From the NCBI GenBank assembly GCA_018350325.1, contig JAEVLN010000004.1, forward strand, positions 1,488,001 to 1,552,000: 64,000 nt of DNA. The letters run 5' to 3'. Position 1 is the stretch's first letter, and each line of letters opens with the position of its first letter. This stretch comes from Globodera rostochiensis. Taxonomy: Eukaryota; Nematoda; Chromadorea; Rhabditida; Heteroderidae. Below are positions 28,549-39,000 of this stretch, in pieces. Both the position numbers and the translations under genes were made by a program. The notes beneath the pieces were generated by a model. It saw nothing but the letters and a program-made list of their open reading frames with translations, did no database searches and was not told where the DNA came from.

Positions 28549-30581
28549 TCAGATCAGTGGCACCCACGAAAAGTCAGCGATTTGCTCGGCTTTAAGCTGT
28601 CGATAATAGTGACGCGACCGGCGCAAACTGGTAGGCCAATCCGTGGCAGGCACAAAGTCAAAAAATCTGACAAAAAAAAAATTTGCGGTGACAAATTAAA
28701 ATTAAAATGAAACAAAAACAAAAAAATTGAATTACATGCGAAGTTTGAAGTCCGAGAAGAATGTCCAATTATGGAACAGCATGTACAAGAACTTTGGGCA
28801 GGGCATCTGATGAAAATGCATTAGGAAATTAAACTTTTTTTTGTTGTTGTTTAAGAACCATAAATAAATTTGAGAAAAGTTGTTTGAATTCTGTTTTAAG
28901 CACAAGTAAACTGAGTTTCCTCATGGTCCCCCGGTTTTTCAAATGATGCAAGTCAATTATGTCTAATAATATTAATTGACCACCTTGTAAAGCATTGTGC
29001 ATGACCTGCCACCGAACAACAGCCGAAGCCGAACAAGCATGGACACCAACCAATAGAACACGTAGAAGCCGAGAAAGGGAACGCGCCGGTGACCAATTCG
29101 AATGGACTTTTTGTCGTCGTCGTCGTCATTCGCCTCATCGTCAATGCCATTTTGAACGATTTCTGGAAAGAATTAAATTGAAATTCGGGGGTTGCTCTCC
29201 ACTTGTTGCTGACGCACGCGTTGCTCACCTCCAACACCCGCCGTTTGTGACGCCTTTTGCCCATTCTCATTGATGTCGTCGTCGTCGTCCGCCATGAGCG
29301 GCTCCAGCAGCAGCCGATAAATGTCCTTCAACGGAGTGCAGTCACTGATGAGCACCGTCTCCGTGCCGAGTTGTTCCGTCGCCTGCACTTCCCCGTCGTC
29401 GTCAACAATTGGTGAAGACAGTGCATAATCAGTGCCATCATCGCTCGGTGTCGGTGCAAAGAATTTCTTGGCACATTGCAGCAGCGCATGGGCTGCATTG
29501 CCAGCGTAGGTAAACTAAATTTGTAACTTTTTTTTTGACCAAAATCCCCAAATTAAAAAAAAAAATACGCCATCTATCGCCTTAAAAAGTGCATGCCTGA
29601 AGCGTGCCGCCCTGATCGCCGATCAATGGCACAGCACCGATCATTTTGGTCAACAGAATGGAGTCGCAGAGCAACGAGTGTCGATCGCCCTCCCCGTACA
29701 ATGGGCCGACACGCGCGATGATGCTTTGGATGTCCAAGTCTTAAGGCGGGAGGGAGTAAATACACAAAATGTTCAGAAAATCGTAACTAAAAATGTTCTT
29801 GGTTTGGAGACGATAGTTAAAAGTTGCAAAAAAATTGAAATGTATTTGAAACAAAAACCTTTGCTCGCTGCACGAATGAACTGTTCGGCGGCAAATTTGC
29901 TTTCACAATACTCCGGGAACGGACATTGCTTCCTGAACGGGTCGAAGTCCTCCGCCTCGCGTCCATGCACATTGGGCCATCTGTCGGAGGCCTGCAAGTA
30001 AACGCTGCTCAGATGCACAATGCGACGGCATCCAACAGTTTGGCAACAGCGGAGCAAATAATGCACAACTGAAAATTGGATCGTGGAAAAATAATTGAGA
30101 ACGAAAACCCGTCATTTTGATGAATTTAAACAATTTCTAAGAAAATTGAAACCAAACGAATTTTAATCTACTGAAAAATGGCGCTCACATTGGACATTGT
30201 GTCCTTCCAATTTTGGAACATTGGGCGCAACACAAAAGTCCTGCACTTCGTGCAGATTGAACACCTAAAGGAATTCTGTCGGAGTTTTTAGGTTTTCCGT
30301 CAAATTTAAGATCTTTTAACACCCGCTTTTTAGCTGAATTTCGAAAGTTGACGGACATTTTGAAATTCAAAAAACCATTTATTCTTAATAACTTTTCAAT
30401 TTTCTAAAAGAGCAAAAGAACGGACAACGTCGCAGTTCTTCAGTACAACACGCAGTTTGTCCAGTCCATCGGTCGTATAATCCCACAAGTTTTTTTTGAC
30501 AGATGGAAAAGTGTAATCGAACGCCTTCACAAGATGCGCACCGATCAGGGTCTTGCAACCGATTATTGCAATTTGTTCCAT
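28549..30581 (-). CDS. 3-beta-hydroxysteroid dehydrogenase-like (extended SDR), membrane-anchored
   Basis: NAD(P)-dependent extended short-chain dehydrogenase, probably acting on sterols or steroids at the endoplasmic reticulum. Eight exons on the minus strand: 30581-30426, 30264-30189, 30068-29859, 29739-29597, 29514-29229, 29162-28984, 28806-28736, 28666-28549; 412 residues. Evidence is the N-terminal Rossmann segment IAIIGCKTLIGAHLV (the usual third Gly is missing: CKTLIG), HLSSVY, the active-site YCESK (about 131-135), RVGPLYGEGD typical of 3-beta-HSD/sterol-4-decarboxylase relatives, and FTYAGNAAHALL. An acidic linker (poly-D, about 290 and 325) is followed by a hydrophobic stretch (FLGFYVFYWLVSMLVRL) that could be the anchor. 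Intron 4 (29515-29596) is GC-AG. The exact substrate cannot be read from sequence, and a sugar-nucleotide epimerase relative is a less likely alternative. Confidence 0.87.
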
Positions 30582-30890
30582 AGTAAAGAAAATGAAAATA
30601 CAAAACTAAAATGGAGGAGTGGGGCAATGTGGATTTTTTAAGGATAATCAAAAAAAAAAATAGCAAAAAACATTTCCAACAGCAACAGATAAAATTAGGC
30701 GAAACGCCAAACAAAAAATAACAAAATAACCATGCGAGACAATTTCTGCGCCGTCCAATCTTTCAACTTTTCTGATGATAAAAAGAAACATTTATTAAAT
30801 GAATACAAATTTGAAAGGACAAAATTTAAAAAAAATGAAAAAATTTGAAAAAAATTCAAAAATGACTGAAAGATGATTCGTGTGTTTCGC
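30582..30890. other. Short intergenic spacer
   Basis: About 310 bp between two minus-strand genes (upstream gene's stop at 30891, HSD-like start at 30581). AT-rich with A- and T-runs. The distance is within reach of a trans-spliced nematode operon, but nothing decisive is visible. Confidence 0.5.
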
Positions 30891-33536
30891 TCATTCTTCG
30901 TCATTCTTCTCCACCCCTTGATCATTCAGCGCATTCAGCAGCGTGAGATGTTTTGCCAGCTTTTCAGCCCCCTCCTCCGTGTCCTCAAGATGAGCATAAC
31001 GGCCGACCTAAACGATAATTATAACCCCCGGGCACATTGATTTTAGCTTAATTGCCTAATTTGTAAGTCTCTTCATCAACAAATTAAATTAAATAAGGGC
31101 AAATTTGATGGCGTTAGTTAAATTTGAGCTTACTTAAACGGAAAAAAACCCCGGTTTCTACTAAAATTCAGTAACGTGCAAAATTTGAGTAAAAGTGTGA
31201 ACAAAAATTAAATAATGTCATAATTATTTGCTCACATTAGAAGGATTGAACGGGTCGGCTTTCAGCTCGCCTACAAAGTACCAGCAGCAATTCTCATGTG
31301 TCAGCGTTGTGATTCGCTGCGGCAGACACGAAGCCCACAAGGCGAGATGTTTCCCTTCAAAATTGTCTGAAAAGTGTGGACACATTTCTTCAAAACCAAC
31401 AAATAAGTACATTCTAATCAAACAGAACAACCCGGACCCCGTGTAGTTAAAGACCAAAAATTACTCAAATTTTGGTGGAACCAAAAACCAAACAAAACAA
31501 AACAAAAACCAACACCCACAGAATGAATAGACGACCGTATCGATGAAAATGTTGCCCCAAACGGTGTTCACCAGCATTCCGCTTCTGCCCTTATCGCTGG
31601 TTCGGCGTTTGATTTTCCGCACATTTTTTGTCGTTAAATGAACGGGCACATTGACCTGGAGGCGGGAAGAGCATTTTTGTTTCTTGTCGATGTCGAAAAA
31701 GCCCCCACACCCCCAAAAATGTTCAAAATTACACCAACCATGACAATTTTGTACGTTTCGTCGTCGATTTGGATTATGTTACGGACGCGCGTCTTCTTTG
31801 TTCTGACAGTTTCTCGAAAATGGCGAATCTGTGTCAGGAGCCCATTGGGTGGTTGGATTGCACGAAGCCGATGATTGATGGCTAGCATCAAGCTGAAAAT
31901 GAGCAAAAGCGTAATTAAAATAATATAAAAATTTTGCCCCTAATTTGTAAGGCTAACTTGTGTTCGAGTTGAAGTTGTCTGGCAAGAAATGGCCTCGTGA
32001 ATTTGCCGACCACCCAATTTCCCAATTGGCATACAGCTTCAAAAGCTTCATGACTAAAATTTAAAAAGGGGAAAAAATGGACAACGGACAGAAGCAAAAC
32101 GCCTGTCAAAATCGCAGCTTCTGACCACCCCAATCTGTTGCTCTTTGTTGTACACCAACGCGGCTCTGTCACATTTGAAAACGACCAAACAAGTCAGCAT
32201 CTGCAAAACATTCGGAGACATTTTCAATTTTTTTCGGATGCCAAACCCTCCCACTTTACCCAACTCGCTACTTTGACTCGACATGCCGCTTTCTAAGAAT
32301 ATCGGGTTGGTCTACAGTAATGCCGACTCGATACCATAAACAAAGTAACGTGACAAATGTGGCGAGTCTCGTCCGCTCTTCTCACCATTTCAGATGCATT
32401 GATGTCCCGCTCATAATCCTTCTCAAATGCATAGCGCAGTCCAAGCGCGTGCTCATTGTTCAGCCTCTGTCAAAATTTGATTTGTCATTTATTTCTTATT
32501 ATTTTATAATTATATTCATCACAATTCTCATCATCGGTAGATCGTTTGCGTTCTCAGCGATGAACATCGGCGGCAACGGATTTCGCAATTGGCGGCGTTC
32601 GGCAAATTGTCTCTCTCGGGAAATGTAATACTCAGAGGCAATGGCATCCACGAAACGTGGCAAACAGTCGAGCTGAAGGAGATGAACATTATGGATGTTT
32701 TTGAGCCAGGGTTTTCCAGGACCACCAGTTTTTTTATGAAAGCAACAGGGTCATGAATCCTAAAAACCTAACAAATGTGAATGCTGGTCTGGCCTTTTTC
32801 AAAATGTTCGACACACCTTTCTGTAACAGTCGACCCCGTCTTGAAGACGTTCATTGACTGCAATGGCTACCCAATTGAAGCCTCGAACGCAGTCCTCCCT
32901 GTAGATGGTGGCCAGCTAGAATGTGTTCCATAATTTTGTGTATTTTTTTTTGGGTGAAAAAAGAGAAGACAGACGGCACCTGTGCCTGAAGATCCTCATG
33001 AAGGATAAGCCTTTTGACGAAATAATCTTCTGACACCAACACCCATCCGAGCAGTTCGTCCATGCCGATACGATAGTAATCGTTGTAGCGTTGGAAGGAA
33101 CGGGCAAAAGTCATCACATAAAATGCACGTTTTTTGATTAGTTTATCGTTTCTATCCGTCCATTTAGTGGATTTAAATTTTTATGAAATTTAAGGGAAGC
33201 AATGCTTCCACAATTTCTCCGTTTTAGTTTCGAAATCGTTGACAAATTTGAACCCATAAAAGCATTTGAAAATTAACCGTTTTACAACTAAAACATTCAA
33301 AAAACCTGAATGTTCTTGTCATCGACTGTTGTCCGACGGCGATCATACGTTGGCCACACATTTTCCACCATTTTTCGATCAACAAAATGCACGTGCACAG
33401 TTCGTGTAGACAGTGTGAACAGAAGCCAAGTGCCCCTTTTCATCTGAAGTTTAGAAAACAAAAGATTAAACCCACTCGTTAGCCAATTTAGGTTTGTTAT
33501 TGAATTATTTTGGTCTTTTTTGAGGGCCAAAGACAT
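30891..33536 (-). CDS. Unrecognised multi-exon gene, 5' end unresolved
   Basis: I do not recognise the family. Phase-consistent exons on the minus strand: 33151-32980, 32915-32815, 32759-32726, 32672-32523, 32466-32386, 32200-32154, 32053-31958, 31892-31739, 31655-31520, 31366-31236, 31007-30891, about 405 residues. A further 5' exon at 33443-33306 (MKRGTWLLF...) lies in an ORF running back to 33536, but its normal donor does not keep phase with the next exon. An internal donor (AC|GTATGA, in VENVWPT) would, so the start is unsettled. The protein is alpha-helical in look (DPVAFIKKLLDCLPRFV across two introns; RLNNEHALGLRYAFEKDYERD), then has a basic middle (TTKNVRKIKRRTSDKGRSG) and the mixed segment THENCCWYFVGELKADPFNP. 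No signal peptide is certain. It lies 309 bp upstream of the HSD-like gene, same strand. Confidence 0.55.
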
Positions 33537-36090
33537 TTGTTAAAAATGATTTTATTTGGCTTTTAGGCACTTTGAAGCTTTTGGTTTTTTGTTTTTAAAA
33601 AATCGCTTAAATTTTCAAAAATTTCCGATGGAGGGCTGGCGGAAGCGCCTCGGGGGATGGACATGTACCATGGGCCCGTTTAATTTATTTTTTATTTCGG
33701 AAAAAACAACTTTATGGCCAAGCAAAGCAACCAGACCCTCCGTTTGATTCCAGATGAGGGTGAACGGCCGAGTCGGCGGCCTACCGCTTGGAGGCACCAT
33801 CCGGTCACCGCCAGTCCTTCCCGAAATCACACAAATCCCTAACTTCACATTGTCAGTCATTTTATTAAATCAATACATTTAATGCATAAAATTAGCTAAA
33901 ACAAAGAAAGGTTTACATATTCGTATTGTTCAGCTCGATAAAAAGATTTTTCTAGGGGTATTCGAGGGCGTAGATTCTGAATCTGACATTTTTTTCGACC
34001 AATTCCCAACCCCCGACCCGAATTCGAACAATTTTTTGAGAATTCGAAATTTTCCAAAAAAAAAACAATTTAGGCCTTAAATTGTTTAAAAATCACAACA
34101 TTACAACCAAAAGGCAAGTATTAGGCTCGAAAAGTCTCAAAATAGGCACCTATACCGAAAAATGTACCCCTAAAGATGGCCATTTTTTCGAGACCAAAAA
34201 ATCTGCACCCTGAAAAATGCAAATTTTAAAAATACATATTTTTCAAAAATTTTGACTTAGTGTGAATGAATTCTTAGCCACTTACACCATTAATTGACTT
34301 TTTAGGAACTATTTAGGCCATTTTTAGTGCATAAATTGAGCCTTTGAGGAACTATTGAACTAGGTAAGTGTTTTAGGGTTTTTAGGAACTAAAAATCCTA
34401 ACCCACCATTTCATTGTGCGCTTATTGCTGTGACGTTTGGCGTTATGTTTTATAATTTTCCACAAATTCCTTACTGAAATGTCTATAAAAACCCACTTCT
34501 TCTGCTCAGTTGATCATTTTGCATCTATTTTTTAATAACTTCTAATCAAAGAGCCAATTTATCAAACCCAAAAGAGCCAATCTATCAAACCCAAAAGAGC
34601 CAATCTATCAAACAAAAAAGAGCCAATCTATCAAACAAAAAAGAGCCAATCTATCAAACAAAAAAGAGCCAATCTATCAAACCAAAAGAGCCAATCTATC
34701 AAACAAAAAAGAGCCAATCTATCAAACCCAAAAGAGCCAATCTATCAAACCAAAAGAGCCAATCTATCAAACAAAAAAGAGCCAATCTATCAAACCCAAA
34801 AGAGCCAATCTATCAAACCAAAAGAGCCAATCTATCAAACAAAAAAGAGCCAATCTATCAAACAAAAAAGAGCCAATCTATCAAACCCAAAAGAGCCAAT
34901 CTATCAAACCCAAAAGAGCCAATCTATCAAACAAAAAAGAGCCAATCTATCAAACCCAAAAGAGCCAATCTATCAAACAAAAAAGAGCCAATCTATCAAA
35001 CCCAAAAGAGCCAATCTATCAAACCCAAAAGAGCCAATCTATCAAACCCAAAAGAGCCAATCTATCAAACAAAAAAGAGCCAATCTATCAAACAAAAAAG
35101 AGCCAATCTATCAAACCCAAAAGAGCCAATCTATCAAACCCAAAAGAGCCAATCTATCAAACAAAAAAGAGCCAATCTATCAAACCCAAAAGAGCCAATC
35201 TATCAAACCCAAAAGAGCCAATCTATCAAACCCAAAAGAGCCAATCTTCAAAAAGCAAAAGAGCCAATCTATCAAACCCAAAAGAGCCAACCTATCAAAC
35301 CCAAAAGAGCCAATCTTCAAAAAGCAAAAGAGCCAATCTATCAAACCCAAAAGAGCCAATCTCCAATCTTCAAAAAGCAAAAGAGCCAATCTATCAAACC
35401 CAAAAGAGCCAATCTATCAAACCCAAAAGAGCCAATCTTCAAAAAGCAAAAGAGCCAATCTATCAAACCCAAAAGAGCCAATCTTCAAAAAGCAAAAGAG
35501 CCAATCTATCAAACCCAAAAGAGCCAATCTATCAAAAAGTAATGTTTTTACTATTTAGCATTTCCTGGCCATGGCCAGCACTCAACTGTTGTTTTTATAA
35601 GAACAGCAGAAATTTAACTGCTTGATGATATGTTTTTTAGGATAACTTGAGCCCATCGACATCTAAACGATCAACGATTTTTCTCGCATTTTTTATGCTT
35701 TGTTCGTCCGTTCAGCAGCAGATTGGCGGTGCATGTTCAATTGATTTTTAATGTTGTTGTTGTTGTTGTTGTTGTTGTAGGAAGTCGATAGGGGCATTTT
35801 AAACTGGCCCCGGAACTGACCCGGCCGGGCTGGCTCATTTGTCAGTCAAAAAGTCTGGCTTACTGAGTTTCTTCAATTTCTACACAAAGATTGATACCAT
35901 TCAAAAGCCTCAATTTGTAAAGTTTCATTAAGCTTACAAATAGCTAAAATTGTTTTAAGTAAAGATTGTGCTTGACGAACAAAGAACAAAAATGGAAAAA
36001 TTGATATGGAATCTTCAGTTTTGGTTTGGCATTTTCCTTCGCTCCCATTCAAAAATGGCGATTCCGCCGCTTCCTTTCTCTGCTTCTCCC
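33537..36090. other. Intergenic region with 1-kb satellite
   Basis: No supported exon. An open frame at 33860-33615 (minus) starting MTDNVKLG looks protein-like for its first 17 codons, and might be a 5' exon of the gene ending at 30891, but has no clean donor. The 34548-35538 satellite fills the middle. A GTT repeat (about 35754-35778) and AT-rich sequence follow. Confidence 0.5.
34548..35538. repeat. 22-23-bp satellite, more than 40 copies
   Basis: Unit AGAGCCAATCTATCAAAC followed by CCAAA, CAAA or AAAAA, with a sub-variant AGAGCCAATCTTCAAAAAGC that alternates with the main unit near the high-coordinate end. The variants are interspersed, suggesting higher-order or patchy homogenisation. 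No function visible. Confidence 0.95.
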
Positions 36091-39000
36091 TCATTTCGGC
36101 AGTTTGGCACCAGTGCCGTCGTCCGAGTGGCCTTTCCGTAGTGAATGACAGCCCCAAATGACAATCAGCGCGGACAACATTAAACAAATCTTTAAAAAAT
36201 AATTAAAATTGGATCACTTGAAACCCATTAAGACCCCTAAAAGTCCTTGAAAGACCCCTAAAAGTCCTGGGAAGCCCCTAAAGGTCCTTGAACCCCCCCC
36301 CCTCCCTAAAGTCCTTGGGAACCCCTAAAGGTACTGATTACGCATATTTGTTTGGTGACAAACAAGACTATCAAGCAGTTCATCGACAAACAATGACTGA
36401 CCATGGACATGGAGACGACCGTAGAGATGAACAATGAGTCCGCCAAACAGACCATGTCCGGACTAATGCTTTGCCGTTGCACGTTTTGCTGCTGTTGACG
36501 ACGACGATGTTGTGACGACGTTGTTCGGCTGTGCGTTGCGTTTCCATTGCCAGCAATTCTGAAAGGATTAGTGCCATTTGATGCTGTTTTGTTTTTGTGC
36601 CGTTCATGTCCCAGAACTTGGCACTTTCACGTACTTGTATGAGAATGCGCGGTTGCCCGTTCGGTTGTAGAAGCGTTCCACCTCCTCCTCCTGCTCGCCC
36701 TCGGCCAGCACGCGGATGATGGCGGACAGTGTCTCCGCCGTCTGTTGCTGCTCCTCCTCCAACAGTTGGCCAATGCTGCGCTTTCGACGCCCGTGTGACA
36801 TGAACAGCTCGTTGGTGCCCGAGTCCAAGCAGTTACTCTGGAAACGATAGGGCCATCATCTTCTCCATATTTCCATCTTATTTACATTCAAATCGATCAA
36901 AACATTTTTCAGTTTTACAGTAGAGTCCGGACTTGCGGACCGATCGAGAATCTTGATCGTCCGGGCTCTAGTCTACAGGTACTTCCTGGCAACGATTTTG
37001 AACACCTATCAATTAACGGGTTGTCAATTTTAAACCCCGACCACCAACAACAGTTTTTGGTTATCAGAAATTTCGGGTTCGATTAGCCAAAGTTCAAGAA
37101 CCCGACAGTCCCATCCATCCCGGAGTGTTTTTTTTGTTGTTGTTTAAAAATAGTAAAAATTTAAATGCTGGCGCTGTTCACCGGTGGACATCCATTGGGT
37201 CCAGCGCAGAACATTATGGTGCATTGAATTTGAATGTCGTAGGAGCCGTCCAGACGGAACGCCTTCATCTCCGCCTTCAGCCGATTCTTGTCAAAGTCTT
37301 GCTCCACCGGACCAACCAGGGCAGGGTAGCGAGGGCATCTTCAACAAATGGACTGAACTATAAAAACCCTTCGGGGGCACAGCCATTTAGGTAAGTGGAT
37401 TTAATCGATCGATATTGGAATGATCTGCGGACCCTGTCCTGCTGATCTAGTTCAGCCCCCCCCCCTGGCCCCGCCAGGGATGTAACCGGATTCCTTTTTT
37501 GGAAGCCAGAATTCCGGATTCCGGACATTTTTTTAGAAGCCGGAATTCCGGATTCCGGACATTTTTGGCATCCGGTTACATCCCGCCCCGTCCCTCCCCC
37601 CCCCCCCCCCCCCACCCGTTGTCGATGATTGTGAACGGCACTGCTTCGCCTTCACCGCCCACGCGGGTGGCAACACATTCGGTGACCATCATGTTGTGCG
37701 GGCCGGCCTGCTCACTGGTCACCACCAGATGGAGCTGGTCACCGATGGACGCCTTCTCCGACGGTTGGTTGTCCGCGTCGAGGAACGTCAGTTGCGCAGT
37801 GATCGGTGGCGGTGTGCCGGCACTGAGCACTTGCGGTTCCGCCTCCCTGAACAAATGAACGCGCGTGAAAAAATGTTAAACCCTTCAAAAACTTTGTCTC
37901 AAAAATGGTGGTCACAATGACGGTGCCCTCAAAGCCGGCCTCTTGGCTGGCGCCCGCGGCGCCGGCACCAACAGCGCCGCCGGCACTGTTGCTGGTCCGA
38001 ATCATTCGATCGATGTCCATGTTCACGTCACACGAGACGCGGTAGAAACGGTCCCACTCCGTGGTGACCTGGTGCGGCAGGACGCCGTCCAGCGAGACGA
38101 CCACCAACGCCTCCAACTTGCCGTCCTGGACAAAAATGTGGCAAATCGTGACAAAATGGCTTCAAAATGCCATCGAATATTTGGGGTGTCGGCGGACCTT
38201 AATTGTCGTGCCGCATGCCGGCGACACATTTGGCGGCGGGAATGTGATGGAAATTTGCTTGGCATTCTCGACCACCTGGGAGCAAGTGCCGAACTTCTCC
38301 GCCGCATAAATGGCACCCTTAATGATTGGAAAGTAGAGTTGTTCGAGAGTCTCAGTCTCGATTCTTAAAATTTCTCGGTCTCGAGTCTCGATTCTCGGAA
38401 ATTTTAAGTCTCGAACAGCCCCAATGTGGAGAGATATCGGCGCCAAAATCAGAATGACTGGCGCCTACCGTGTACGGCTCCTTGGTGTTGACAATGAACC
38501 GAATGCCGTCGTTGGTGCACAATGCCATGCCGCCAAACTGGGACTCGCAGTTGAACTCGTAGAAGTCGTAGGACGGGTTCTTCTTCACGTTTGCATTCGC
38601 TTGGCCAACCGCAAAAATGTGGCATGTGCTCTGTGTACGGTCGTAGTTGATGGATTTGCAATTCAAATTTTGGAAGCACAACGAAATGCAGTCGGACACC
38701 GTGACGCCCTGGGCGCTGGCCACCGGTTGGCCCTCAATGGAGACGCCGATGAACCGGTTGAATGCCGCCTGCTGCCGGCACGTGGACGAGCTCAGGTCGG
38801 CTGTCACGGAATGGTGCAATTCAAAATTAAAGAGGAGCAAATCCGTCGGACGACGGCAACGGCATTTTTCGAGCATTGACAATAATACGGTATAATTGAT
38901 CGATTCAAACTATGGCAATCGATATCAATGGACTCCGGTCGAGAAATAACGACGGGGCCTTTGACAATCCCGACATTGGAATTCCGATCAATTCCATCGC

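Noticed and set aside
33615..33860. Minus-strand frame MTDNVKLGICVISGRTGG as a first exon
   Set aside because: Only the first 17 codons look protein-like and no donor joins it in phase to the next supported exon. Mentioned in the intergenic entry only.
34548..35538. Possible CRISPR-like array
   Set aside because: Units are contiguous with no unique spacers, the genome is eukaryotic and there are no cas genes. It is a satellite.
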